DNA of 64,000 bases from assembly GCA_014896295.1 (NCBI GenBank), contig JADBKR010000008.1:372001-436000 (forward strand). Direction: 5' to 3'. A model generated the notes under the pieces. The model saw only the letters and a program-made list of their open reading frames with translations, was not told the DNA's origin and ran no database searches. The translations under genes were made by a program, and so were the position numbers. Source of the stretch: Limnochordaceae bacterium. Lineage in GTDB: Bacteria > Bacillota > Limnochordia > Limnochordales > Geochordaceae. Shown in pieces: positions 19,181 through 27,110 of this stretch (its first letter is position 1; each line of letters begins with the position of its first letter).

Positions 19181-19725
19181 CGCCGCTCACCCACCTGCTC
19201 GATGAACTCCCGGGCAAGCCGCCGCTGGTCGTCGTCCGAGATGTTGCGCCGCAACAGGTGCTGCGCCGCATCCACCGCCAGCGCCGCTGCCTCGTCGCGG
19301 ATGGCCGCGACCGCCTGCTCCCGCTCCATCCGGATCTCGGCCCTCGCCTGCTCGAGCATGCGGCGGGTCTCCTCCTCCGCCAGCTTCAGCCGTCGCTGGC
19401 GCTCCTGCTCGGCCGCCTCCAGGGCCCGCTGGAGCTCTTGCTGCGCCCGCCTCCTGGCCTCTTCGAGGGACGCCCGCATCTCGTCCCGCAGCTTCTCCGC
19501 CTCCGCGCGAGCCTGCCGGGCGCCGTCCAGCGACTCGCTCACCTCGGCCTCCCGCTTCTGCAGCACCTCGCCCAACGGCTTGAACAAGAACCGGGTGAGC
19601 AGGTACAGGACGATCAGCACGTTGATGACCTGGGCCAGGAAGGTCACCACGTTGAACTGCAAAGGCGTCTGCGCTGCCCCTTCGGCAGCCGCCAGGAACA
19701 TCGCACTCGACGCTGCCCACTCCAT
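19177..19725 (-). CDS. atpF: ATP synthase Fo subunit b
   Basis: 182 aa from the ATG at 19725; an upstream ATG at 19749 would add eight residues. One N-terminal membrane helix ('VVTFLAQVINVLIVLYLLTRFLF') is followed by a long charged coiled coil typical of the peripheral stalk and ending in '[22 protein letters not shown]' (pieces). It is preceded by atpE and overlaps atpH by four bases. Confidence 0.94.
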   Translation of the reverse strand: MEWAASSAMFLAAAEGAAQTPLQFNVVTFLAQVINVLIVLYLLTRFLFKPLGEVLQKREAEVSESLDGARQARAEAEKLRDEMRASLEEARRRAQQELQRALEAAEQERQRRLKLAEEETRRMLEQARAEIRMEREQAVAAIRDEAAALAVDAAQHLLRRNISDDDQRRLAREFIEQVGERR

Positions 19726-19861
19726 GAAATGGACCCGCCCCGCTTCCACTCATAGGCCCGCCAGGGGCCGGGAGAGTCGGGGCCGGCACCCCGCACGCGG
19801 GGGCCGGCACCCGGTTTTTCCCTGTGCCACGGCCTCGTACGCGCGATCCGCTATCGGGGCC

Positions 19862-20086
19862 TCAGCCGACCGTGATCTTGCCGGACAGGATGTACGCAAT
19901 CACGAACGAGAAGAGCGTCAAGGCCTCCATGAACGCCAGGGCAATGAGGAGAGCGCCCCGGATCTCGCCGGCAGCCTCGGGCTGCCTCGCCATGCTCTCC
20001 ACCGCCCGGGTGGTGGCCCAACCCTGACCGAACGCCGACATCATGGCCGGAAGCGCGATGGCCAGGGTCACCGCCAGGAATTCCAC
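19862..20086 (-). CDS. atpE: ATP synthase Fo subunit c
   Basis: 74 aa, two membrane hairpin helices joined by the polar loop 'ARQPEA'. The ion-binding glutamate lies in '[12 protein letters not shown]' (helix 2). Helix 1 reads '[13 protein letters not shown]': two glycines of the usual GxGxGxG packing motif are replaced (Met, Ala) and a proline precedes it. A Gln in 'GQG' is at the position used for Na+ ligation in Ilyobacter. The Ser/Thr that normally follows the Glu in Na+ enzymes is Ala-Leu here, so H+ coupling is the more likely call. Ring size cannot be told from sequence. Confidence 0.95.
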   Translation of the reverse strand: MEFLAVTLAIALPAMMSAFGQGWATTRAVESMARQPEAAGEIRGALLIALAFMEALTLFSFVIAYILSGKITVG

Positions 20087-20171
20087 CTTTCCTTTCGCCC
20101 CCTTCCCGCGCCAACACGTTGTCGCAAGTCACCATGCACCAGCCCGCGCATCGGTACGCCGCCGCGGGGCC

Positions 20172-20876
20172 TCAGTGATGGCCCATGGCCGTGGCCACGT
20201 AAACGGAAGTCAGTGTCGCGAATATGAGCGCCTGGATGAACCCGAACAACACCTCGAGCAGCATGACCGGTGTTGGCGCGAGGACGGGCACCAACACGAA
20301 CAGCGCGGCGACCACCATGTCGCCGCCGAACAGGTTACCGAAAAGACGGACGGAAAGCGAGAAGACCTTGACCAATTCCTCGATGAGGTTCATGGGCAAC
20401 AAAAAGGGGAACGGCTCCAAGAAGCGGCGCAGGTACCGCCGCACGCCCACCGCCCGGGCCGCGAAGACCTGGACCAGGATCAGGTCGGTGAACGCCAGTC
20501 CGGCGGTCGTGGAGATGTCGGTGGTGGGGGGCACGACGCCGGGTATGAACCACGCGTAGTTGAGGCCCAGCACCAGCAGGAAGAAGGTGCCGACCAGCGG
20601 CACCATCCGCCGGTCCGAGTGCCCCAACGACTGCTCCAGCAGTCCCTCGATGAAACGGTAGTATACCTCGGCCAGCGTCTGGATCCCCCTGGGACGCTCC
20701 TCGAGGTGACGCCCCGCCCAATAGGCGAGGACCCCGATGATGAGCACGACCACCCAGCTGTTGACCACCGACGTGGTGATGGTGTAAGGGCCGACGTGCC
20801 ACAACGGCCGGGGCAGGATCTCCGTCACCACGTCCGACATGGCGGACAGTCTGGACTGCATGAATCGCTCCAGCAT
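20172..20876 (-). CDS. atpB: ATP synthase Fo subunit a
   Basis: 234 aa, five to six membrane helices. The essential arginine is in 'FSLSVRLFGNLFGGD' (R of helix 4), and the C-terminal helix is 'LLEVLFGFIQALIFATLTSVYVATA' (family pattern). It forms the ion half-channels against the c-ring. The ATG at 20876 directly follows the atpI-like stop, with GGGGAG upstream; atpE lies 85 bp downstream. Confidence 0.96.
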   Translation of the reverse strand: MLERFMQSRLSAMSDVVTEILPRPLWHVGPYTITTSVVNSWVVVLIIGVLAYWAGRHLEERPRGIQTLAEVYYRFIEGLLEQSLGHSDRRMVPLVGTFFLLVLGLNYAWFIPGVVPPTTDISTTAGLAFTDLILVQVFAARAVGVRRYLRRFLEPFPFLLPMNLIEELVKVFSLSVRLFGNLFGGDMVVAALFVLVPVLAPTPVMLLEVLFGFIQALIFATLTSVYVATAMGHH

Positions 20877-20878
20877 AC

Positions 20879-21364
20879 CTAGCTCCCCGATTGCTCCCCA
20901 CCGGCACGGCGCCGCCGCGTCCGGTACGGCATGGAGACCACGTGCGCCACCAGGTCAGCCAGCAACCCACCGAGCGTGCCGAGGAGAAACGCCAGGCCGC
21001 GGCCCGAAGCCCACCACAACACCGTCCCGGCCAGCGCCAGCCGGGCCGTGGAGGCGGCAACCACCCACAGGGCGCCCGCTCCGCCCTCTTGCCACCGCAG
21101 CATGGCCCACCGCATCAGGTGGCGATTGGCCAGGGCCACGGTGCCGCCGGCCAGGACTCCCCCCGCCGCGGCGGTGCCCGCGGCCATGGCCGCAACCGCC
21201 ATCCCTGCGAGGACGACGGCGACCAGGGTCCCTCCCCGATCCTGCACGGCCCACCCGAGCCCGGCCGTCAACGCCTTGTGGGAAAAAGCCTCGCCGGCTC
21301 TCGCCGCCGGCCGCGCCTGCCCGATCAGTCCCCCGGCTCCTCTCGCTCCCGCGCCGCTCTGCAT
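20879..21364 (-). CDS. atpI: ATP synthase subunit I-like membrane protein
   Basis: 161 aa with four predicted membrane segments (for example 'LVAVVLAGMAVAAMAAGTAAAGGVLAGG' and 'GRGLAFLLGTLGGLLADLVAHVV'). AtpI proteins sit at this place, just before atpB, and help c-ring assembly and Mg2+ supply. Sequence conservation is low, so the call relies on topology and position. The N-terminal 35 residues look low-complexity and the start may lie further in. Confidence 0.7.
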   Translation of the reverse strand: MQSGAGARGAGGLIGQARPAARAGEAFSHKALTAGLGWAVQDRGGTLVAVVLAGMAVAAMAAGTAAAGGVLAGGTVALANRHLMRWAMLRWQEGGAGALWVVAASTARLALAGTVLWWASGRGLAFLLGTLGGLLADLVAHVVSMPYRTRRRRAGGEQSGS

Positions 21365-21499
21365 GCGGCTCTTGCGCTACTTTTCACGATCGACCCCATG
21401 ACTTCGGGGCGACGCTAGAATCTACGCTACGGGTGGCCACCTTCCTTTGAGAATTCGGCGATGAGGATGCCCGGCCCGAGCAAGTCGGCGCGCGGCCCG

Positions 21500-21763
21500 T
21501 CAGCGCCGGTCCATCTTCTCGAGCCGCATGATCTCCCGGACCAGGGAGACGAGCGAAACCACGATGGCCAGGATCACGCCCGCCAGGCTCAGCCAGGGCT
21601 CCGTCCCCCACCGGCGGTCGAGATACTGCCCACCGAGGATCCCCGCGACCAGCGCCGCGGCCGTGTTGAACCCCCATGAGAGGATCGCGGCGTACCGCCC
21701 CAGGTCACCCAGCGCTGAGCGCCCGCGCAGGGGCTTCGGCTTCTTATCGCCCGGCTGCCCCAC
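21500..21763 (-). CDS. atpZ: AtpZ/AtpI-family small membrane protein, first gene of atp operon
   Basis: 87 aa from the GTG at 21763, which has GGAGG six bases upstream. A GTG at 21790 is in frame but would start only about five bases after the predicted transcription start. Two membrane helices ('LSWGFNTAAALVAGILGGQYLD' and 'LSLAGVILAIVVSLVSLVREIMRL') with the 'G-x-x-L-D-x-x-x-G-T-x-P' turn (GGQYLDRRWGTEPW) are typical of the AtpZ/F0F1 subunit family, known to act with AtpI in some bacteria. It opens the operon behind the promoter at 21802-21830. Confidence 0.82.
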   Translation of the reverse strand: MGQPGDKKPKPLRGRSALGDLGRYAAILSWGFNTAAALVAGILGGQYLDRRWGTEPWLSLAGVILAIVVSLVSLVREIMRLEKMDRR

Positions 21764-21801
21764 GGGCGCCTCCGGAGATCCTGGATCCACGAGCCCAGCG
21801 C

Positions 21802-21830
21802 ATTATACTGGGAGCGCTTACTGTTTGCAA
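21802..21830 (-). promoter_or_regulatory. Sigma-A-type promoter of the ATP synthase operon
   Basis: On the minus strand TTGCAA (21830-21825), exactly 17 bases, then TATAAT (21807-21802). Transcription would begin near 21795, 32 bases before the preferred atpZ start. The -35 box lies in the gap-free sequence at the end of wecB, whose stop codon is at 21818-21820, so the promoter overlaps the 3' end of the upstream gene. Confidence 0.8.
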
Positions 21831-23011
21831 TCTCCCCGCCCTCCCTCTCCGGCGCCCGGCGTTGCTCCAAAGGGCTCCACTTCCCCGTCGTCCAGGGCGA
21901 GGGCTTTCTTGAGCGCCTGCACGATGCGCTTGGAGGCGCGCCCGTCCCCGTAAGGGTTGGCCACGTGCGCCATGGCCTCGTATGCGGCCCGGTCGGACAG
22001 GAGCTCCGACGCCACCCCGACGATCCGGTCAGCCTCGGTGCCCACCAGTCGAGCGCAGCCCGCCTCGACGCCCTCGGGCCGCTCCGTGACCTCCCGCAAC
22101 ACCAGCACCGGCTTGCCGAGAGCCGGCGCCTCCTCCTGGATGCCCCCGGAATCGGTCAGTACCAGGTAGGCCGCTTTCAGGAGCGGCACCCACTGCACGT
22201 AGGCGGGCGGCTCCAGGAGCACCACCCGTTCTGCGCCGCCCAGCTCCTCCCACGCCACGGAGCGGACGGCCGGGTTGGGGTGTACGCTCACCACGACCGC
22301 CACGTCTTCGAACATCCCGACCAGCCGCTTGAGCGCCCGGAATACGGAACGGTGCGGCTCCCCCCAGCTCTCCCGCCGGTGGGCCGTCACCAGGAGCAAG
22401 CGCCGGCCCGCCTGCAGGTGCTCCCTCACCCCGGGCTGAGCGATGGGCAGGTCGCGCCGGGCGATCTCCAGCAGGGCGTCGATGACGGTATTGCCTGTCA
22501 CCCAGATCCGCCCCGCCTCCACCCCCTCCGCCGCGAGCCGGCGCCCTGCCCGCGGCGTCGGCGCGTAGTGCCAGCTCGCGACGACGCTGGTCAGGCGGCG
22601 GTTGATCTCCTCGGGGAACGGATGGTACGGGTCGTCGCTGCGCAACCCCGCCTCCACGTGCCCGACGGGGATGCGGCGATAGAACGCCGCGAGCGAGGCG
22701 GCGAACGTGGTCGTGGTGTCGCCCTGCACGAGCACCACCTGGGGACGATGCCGGTCGAAGACCGGGTCGAGGCCGGTCAGCGTGGCGCTGGTGACGTGGC
22801 TCAAGCTCTGGCGGGCCACCATGATGTCGAGGTCGGCCACGGGCTCGAGCCCGAAGACCTCCAGGACCTGGTCCAGGATCTCCCGGTGCTGGCCGGTGAC
22901 GACCGGCCGGACGTCAAACGAGCCGTCCGCCTCAAGAGCCTTGATAACGGGCGCGAGCTTGATGGCCTCGGGCCGGGTGCCGAAGATCGGCATGACCACC
23001 ACTGCGCCCAT
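21818..23011 (-). CDS. wecB: UDP-N-acetylglucosamine 2-epimerase (non-hydrolysing)
   Basis: 397 aa. The N-terminus 'MPIFGTRPEAIKLAPVIKAL' and the blocks 'VQGDTTTTFAASLAAFYRRIPVGHVEAGLRS', 'LLVTAHRRESWG' and 'LTDSGGIQEEAPALGKPVLVLREVTERPEG' (family pieces) are diagnostic. It interconverts UDP-GlcNAc and UDP-ManNAc for envelope polysaccharide. Its start lies inside the 3' end of the wecA-like gene (80-bp overlap), so the two are coupled. The last 20 residues are Gly/Glu-rich and unique. Confidence 0.94.
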   Translation of the reverse strand: MGAVVVMPIFGTRPEAIKLAPVIKALEADGSFDVRPVVTGQHREILDQVLEVFGLEPVADLDIMVARQSLSHVTSATLTGLDPVFDRHRPQVVLVQGDTTTTFAASLAAFYRRIPVGHVEAGLRSDDPYHPFPEEINRRLTSVVASWHYAPTPRAGRRLAAEGVEAGRIWVTGNTVIDALLEIARRDLPIAQPGVREHLQAGRRLLLVTAHRRESWGEPHRSVFRALKRLVGMFEDVAVVVSVHPNPAVRSVAWEELGGAERVVLLEPPAYVQWVPLLKAAYLVLTDSGGIQEEAPALGKPVLVLREVTERPEGVEAGCARLVGTEADRIVGVASELLSDRAAYEAMAHVANPYGDGRASKRIVQALKKALALDDGEVEPFGATPGAGEGGRGDCKQ

Positions 23012-24101
23012 CCGCCCATCCTTCCCCTTCTACCCGGTGAGGCCGCGAGCGCTGGTCCCACGCGACCCGCACGATCATCATGGCCGCCACGGCCAGCAGG
23101 CCCAGCGGCGGTACCAGCGACATCCGGCTCTGGGGCGTTACCAGCAGGGCCAGCGACCCCAGGGCGGCGCTGACCCCGTACAGCGCGAGCACCACCTGCC
23201 GCGGAGCCTGCCAGCGTGCAAGCAAGCGGTAGTGCAGGTGGTCGTTGTCGGCCTCGCCCAAGGGCCGGCGCGCCATGCTCCTGCGCACCACGGCCCACGC
23301 CGTATCGAACAGCGGCACGCCCAGGCTCAGCACGGGCACCAGCATGGCGAGCACCGCCGGGCCCTTCGCCGAACCCAGGGCGCTGGCAGCGGCGAAGGCG
23401 AAGCCCAGGGTAAGCGCCCCGCTGTCTCCCATGAAAATGCGCGCCGGAGAGAAATTGTACCGCAAGAAGGCGACACATCCTGCCGCCAGCACCATCAACA
23501 ACGCCGCCGCGTCGGCCAGGCCGCGGCCCGCGGCCGCCAAGAGGGTCGGGACCGCAGCGATGGCCACGACACCCGCCGCGAGCCCATCCAGCCCATCCAG
23601 CAAGTTGACGGCGTTGGTCACGCCCACCAGCCACAGCAGCGTAATCGGCACCGACCAGGGCCCCAGGTAGACGATCTGCTCCAGACCATGCGAGCCGCCG
23701 ATGAACGACGGCAGCGAGAGGAACTCGATCCGAAGCCCCAGCGCCACCGACACGCCGGCCGCCAGGAGCTGGCCCGCCAGCTTGGCCCGGGGGGTCAACG
23801 TACGGAGATCGTCGATCAACCCCACGGCGAAGATGATGACGACGCCGGCACCCACGCGCAGCAGCATGGAGCTGGGTTCGCCCAGCATCCACAGCACGGC
23901 CCCGCCCGCCACCCACCCGAGGAAGAGAGCAATCCCGCCCAACCGGGGCACCGGCTTGGGGTGCAGGTGCCGCCCCTCCGGCCGGTCCAGGAGCCCCCTG
24001 GCCCTGGCCCAGCGCTCCACCGCCGGCGTCAGCACCCACACCAGTAAAAAGGCGGCCGCAGCGGCCGCCGTTGCGCTGAGGTAGTCCATGTCAACCCCCA
24101 A
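22932..24101 (-). CDS. wecA: MraY/WecA-family undecaprenyl-phosphate sugar-1-phosphate transferase
   Basis: 389 aa, about eleven membrane helices. Catalytic motifs are present: 'PVPRLGGIALF', 'VGLIDDLRTLTP' (DD), 'NAVNLLDGLDGLA' (N-x-x-x-x-x-D-G) and 'FMGDSGAL'. The late cytosolic motif 'EADNDHLHYRLLA' resembles the WecA/TagO H-x-H loop. It should load GlcNAc-1-P (or similar) on undecaprenyl phosphate. It is paired with the wecB epimerase, with an 80-bp overlap, so the last 26 residues are encoded together with wecB in another frame. Confidence 0.93.
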   Translation of the reverse strand: MGVDMDYLSATAAAAAAFLLVWVLTPAVERWARARGLLDRPEGRHLHPKPVPRLGGIALFLGWVAGGAVLWMLGEPSSMLLRVGAGVVIIFAVGLIDDLRTLTPRAKLAGQLLAAGVSVALGLRIEFLSLPSFIGGSHGLEQIVYLGPWSVPITLLWLVGVTNAVNLLDGLDGLAAGVVAIAAVPTLLAAAGRGLADAAALLMVLAAGCVAFLRYNFSPARIFMGDSGALTLGFAFAAASALGSAKGPAVLAMLVPVLSLGVPLFDTAWAVVRRSMARRPLGEADNDHLHYRLLARWQAPRQVVLALYGVSAALGSLALLVTPQSRMSLVPPLGLLAVAAMMIVRVAWDQRSRPHRVEGEGWADGRSGGHADLRHPARGHQARARYQGS

Positions 24102-24150
24102 GACCCCGCTCCGGGACGCCCCGCCATGCCCTCAGCCGGGCGTCGCCGGG

Positions 24151-24780
24151 TCACCGCGTGCCATAGAGCCGGTCTCCGGCATCTCCCAGGCCGGGCAGGA
24201 TGTAGCCGTGGGAATCGAGCCGCTCGTCCACGGCCGCCAGATACACGTCCACGTCCGGGTGATGCTCCTGCAGCGCCCGCAGCCCCTCCGGTGCCGCGAT
24301 GAGCGCCATCACGCGTATGCTGCGGCCTCCCCGGTTCTTGACGTACCGCACCGCTTCCACCACGGAGCCGCCCGTGGCCAGCATCGGGTCGCAGATCAGC
24401 ACGTCTCGCTCGGCGATGTCGGTGGGGACCTTGCAGTAATACTCCACCGGCCGCAGCGTCTCGGGGTCCCGGTAGATGCCGATGTGCCCCACCTTGGCGG
24501 CCGGGATGAGCTGCAGGACGCCGCCCACCATCCCCAGGCCGGCGCGCAATATGGGCACCACCGCCACCTTCTTGCCCACGAGCGCCTTGCCCGTCGTGGT
24601 GGTCAGCGGCGTCCGGACCTCCACCGTCTCCACCGGGAAGTCCCGGGTCACCTCGTAGGTGATCAGCATGGATATTTCTTCGAGCAGCTCCCGGAACTCT
24701 TTGGGGCCGGTCCTCTCGTCGCGCATCAAGGTCAGCTTGTGCTGTACCAGCGGATGCTCGATGACGTGGATCGCGCTCAT
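24151..24780 (-). CDS. upp: Uracil phosphoribosyltransferase
   Basis: 209 aa from the ATG at 24780 ('[21 protein letters not shown]'). The PRPP-binding motif is '[17 protein letters not shown]', and '[12 protein letters not shown]' and the C-terminal '[25 protein letters not shown]' (family pieces) are complete. It salvages uracil to UMP. The gene follows the phosphatase-RpiB fusion by 40 bp; Bacillus has the same ywlE-ywlF-...-upp order. Confidence 0.97.
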   Translation of the reverse strand: MSAIHVIEHPLVQHKLTLMRDERTGPKEFRELLEEISMLITYEVTRDFPVETVEVRTPLTTTTGKALVGKKVAVVPILRAGLGMVGGVLQLIPAAKVGHIGIYRDPETLRPVEYYCKVPTDIAERDVLICDPMLATGGSVVEAVRYVKNRGGRSIRVMALIAAPEGLRALQEHHPDVDVYLAAVDERLDSHGYILPGLGDAGDRLYGTR

Positions 24781-24820
24781 GCGGCCGCCCCTCTCGTTCC
24801 AGCTGCGGGCGGGCGGGCTT

Positions 24821-25729
24821 TCAACACGACGGATGCTCGAGGCCCGCAATCTTCTCCACCCGGCGCCCGTGCCGCCCTCCCTCGAACTTTCCCTCGAGGA
24901 ACGCCCGCACCACCTCGCCCGCCGGCCCCGGGCCGATGACCCTGCCTCCCATGGCCAGCACGTTGGCGTCGTTGTGGGCTCGCGCCATGCGAGCCGAGAA
25001 CGGGTCGTGGCACAGGGCCGCCCGCACCCCTCGCACCTTGTTGGCGGCAATGCTCATCCCGATGCCCGTACCGCACAGCAACACGCCGAAGGCCGCCTTG
25101 CCCGACGCCACCGCCTCGGCCACCTGCCGGGCCACATCGGGGTAATCGGCCGGCTGCCCCTCCTCGGGCCCGGTCTCCTCGACCTGCAGCCCCGCCTGCC
25201 GCAACACTTCCACGACCGGCTCGCGCAGCACCCGACCCGCGTGATCCCAGCCCACCATCACCCGGTCCCTGGCATGCCCGTGGCTGCGCTCCCAGCGGTC
25301 CGCCGCCCGCTCCGTCAGCGTCTCGATCTGGCGCATCGTGGCCCGGTAGCGATCCAGGTCCTGCCCGAAGGGGTCGTCCACGTCGCCCTCCGTGCCCGCG
25401 TACTCCGCCAGGGTAAACACCCGGCCGGCCGCCTCCGGCGCCATCTGCAGGAGTTGCCGCTTGTGGGCCTCCGTCATGGCCAGCACCAGCTCCGCGCTCC
25501 TCACCAGGTCGGCCGCCGCACGCCGGGAGCGATGCCGGGAAAGGTCGAAACCCCACTCCCGGGCCACTTCCTGGGCGGGTCCGGAGGCGGCTTCTCCGTC
25601 GCTCGCGCTCACCCCTGCCGACCCCACCTCGGCGGCCAGGTTGCGCCGCACGAGAGCCCTCTGGAACAGGGCCGCCGCCAGGGGGCTCCGGCAAGTATTG
25701 CCTGAGCAGACGAACAGTACCTGCGCCAT
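24821..25729 (-). CDS. Fusion: YwlE-type protein phosphatase + ribose-5-phosphate isomerase B
   Basis: 302 aa, one continuous frame. Residues 1-148 form a low-molecular-weight phosphatase: P-loop C8-SGNTCRS with the Thr that marks arginine phosphatases (YwlE) rather than tyrosine phosphatases, and the general acid region DDPFG (119-122). Residues 156-302 form RpiB: '[12 protein letters not shown]', the catalytic-type Cys219 in [10 protein letters not shown], and '[20 protein letters not shown]'. In Bacillus the two are adjacent separate genes (ywlE, ywlF). No stop or start signal separates them here, so this is a genuine bifunctional gene or a recent fusion. RpiB's first strand reads MVGWDHAG rather than the usual GSDHAG. 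Confidence 0.92.
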   Translation of the reverse strand: MAQVLFVCSGNTCRSPLAAALFQRALVRRNLAAEVGSAGVSASDGEAASGPAQEVAREWGFDLSRHRSRRAAADLVRSAELVLAMTEAHKRQLLQMAPEAAGRVFTLAEYAGTEGDVDDPFGQDLDRYRATMRQIETLTERAADRWERSHGHARDRVMVGWDHAGRVLREPVVEVLRQAGLQVEETGPEEGQPADYPDVARQVAEAVASGKAAFGVLLCGTGIGMSIAANKVRGVRAALCHDPFSARMARAHNDANVLAMGGRVIGPGPAGEVVRAFLEGKFEGGRHGRRVEKIAGLEHPSC

Positions 25730-25801
25730 GGCCGACGCCTCCTACACGCTCCCCTCGCCGCGCCCGCCGGCGGGACATGCTAGTCCGAGGAGGATGCTGC
25801 C

Positions 25802-26065
25802 GTGGATGCCGCGCCTTACTTGTGCCCGGCCTGCCGGACCAATCGCACCCGCTTCACGTTGATCTATCACTTCGCCCAACAAGTGCACAAGGACCCGCGC
25901 ACGGGCGCCCTCACCTTCGCCGCAGACGAACTGGCACCTCTCGAGCGGGCGGGCCGGCCGGCCCTGGACGTGCGCTGCGAGATCTGCAACTTCCAGGGGA
26001 ACGAGGGGGTGTTCGTCAAGGCTGCGCAAAAGGACGGTCCACCCGGCCAGCGGCCGCTCTCCTGA
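25802..26065 (+). CDS. Small zinc-ribbon protein
   Basis: 87 aa from a GTG at 25802 with AGGAGG eight bases upstream, which makes the start convincing. Two CxxC pairs (CPAC at 8-11, CEIC near 59-62) suggest one zinc site linking the ends of a compact fold. No membrane or signal segment is present. The family is not one I can name with confidence. It is transcribed away from the phosphatase-RpiB gene and overlaps the 3' end of sua5 by 50 bp on the opposite strand. Confidence 0.7.
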   Translation: MDAAPYLCPACRTNRTRFTLIYHFAQQVHKDPRTGALTFAADELAPLERAGRPALDVRCEICNFQGNEGVFVKAAQKDGPPGQRPLS

Positions 26066-27110
26066 GCCGGTTGTTGATCGCGAGCCCCACGCCCCGGTTG
26101 GCCACCGCTTCGGCCAGGATGAGGGCCGGTCGCTGGCAGTCGAGCTCCCGCAAAGCGCCGAAGAGCCGGCGTGCCACCTCTGCCAGGTCGTCCCGGGGGC
26201 CTGCGCTGACCACCCATACGCCGGGGCGGGGCAGCACACGGAGCGACCGGAGCAGCTCGAGGGTTTCGTCCGTGAAAAACAGCCCGAGCCGGACCGGCCT
26301 CCCGCCCGCCTGCATCTGCTCGATGCGTTCTTGCACCCTCCGCGCCACCCACTCCGAGGGGCCTTCCATCACCACCACGGGCGCGCGCGGCGCGTAGTGG
26401 CGGTACTTGAGGCCGGGAGAGCGCACGGGGCCCGGAGGAGGTGCCTCGAGCGAGAGGACGTCGACCCGGGTGAGCGCTTCCCGCAGCGCCTCCACCCCGA
26501 TCCCGCCCGGCCTGAGCACCACGGGGGGATCTCCCGACAAATCGAGCACCGTCGACTCCACGCCCACCCCCGTCGGACCTCCGTCCAGCACCCATTCCAC
26601 TCGCCCGTCGAGGTCGTCCATGACGTGGGAAGCTTCCACGGGGCTCGGCCGGCCCGATCGGTTGGCGCTCGGGGCGGCGATGGGGACACCGGCCGCCTCG
26701 ATGAGGCCCAGCGCCACCGGGTGGCGGGGCATGCGCACCGCCACCGTGTCCAGCCCGGCCGTCACCAGCTTGCTGACGTTGTCGCGCCGGGGCAACACCA
26801 GGGTCAGCGGGCCCGGCCAGAACCGGGAGGCCAGCGCGTGCCAGCGGCCTCGCGGATCCGGATGGGCCACGCTCATCGCCCCTTCGACCGACGCGACGTG
26901 CACGATGAGGGGATTGTCGGAGGGCCGGCCCTTTGCCTCGAAGATACGGCGCACCGCCCGGTCGGAGAGCGCGTCGGCGCCCAGGCCGTACACGGTCTCC
27001 GTGGGGAAGGCGACGAGCCCGCCGCGCCGGATGGTCTCCCCGGCCTCCCTCAACACCGCCGGGTCGGGATGCTCCGGATCCACCCGGACGAGGCGCGTGG
27101 CCACCCTCAC
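26016..27110 (-). CDS. sua5: Threonylcarbamoyl-AMP synthase (Sua5 type)
   Basis: 364 aa from the GTG at 27110, which overlaps the prmC stop (GTGA); open frame further up belongs to prmC. The N-terminal YrdC domain (1-210) has 'GGLVAFPTETVYGLGADA', 'KGRPSDNPLIVHV', 'TVAVRMPRHPVA' and 'SANRSGRPSPV'. The C-terminal Sua5 domain (230-364) follows 'SPGLKYRHYAPRAP'. It makes L-threonylcarbamoyl-AMP for the t6A tRNA modification. Bacillus ywlC sits beside ywlD-ywlE as here. Its 3' end is overlapped by the antisense zinc-ribbon gene. Confidence 0.95.
   Translation of the reverse strand: MRVATRLVRVDPEHPDPAVLREAGETIRRGGLVAFPTETVYGLGADALSDRAVRRIFEAKGRPSDNPLIVHVASVEGAMSVAHPDPRGRWHALASRFWPGPLTLVLPRRDNVSKLVTAGLDTVAVRMPRHPVALGLIEAAGVPIAAPSANRSGRPSPVEASHVMDDLDGRVEWVLDGGPTGVGVESTVLDLSGDPPVVLRPGGIGVEALREALTRVDVLSLEAPPPGPVRSPGLKYRHYAPRAPVVVMEGPSEWVARRVQERIEQMQAGGRPVRLGLFFTDETLELLRSLRVLPRPGVWVVSAGPRDDLAEVARRLFGALRELDCQRPALILAEAVANRGVGLAINNRLRRAAAGRVDRPFAQP

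Noticed and set aside
19862-20086. Na+-coupled ATP synthase
   Set aside because: Only the Gln of helix 1 fits; the Ser/Thr after the ion-binding Glu is missing, so Na+ coupling is not supported.
21384-21499. Short leader ORF (18 codons, GTG with AAGGAAGG) between atpZ and atpI
   Set aside because: It has a ribosome-like site but no conserved sequence or attenuator hairpin that I can see.
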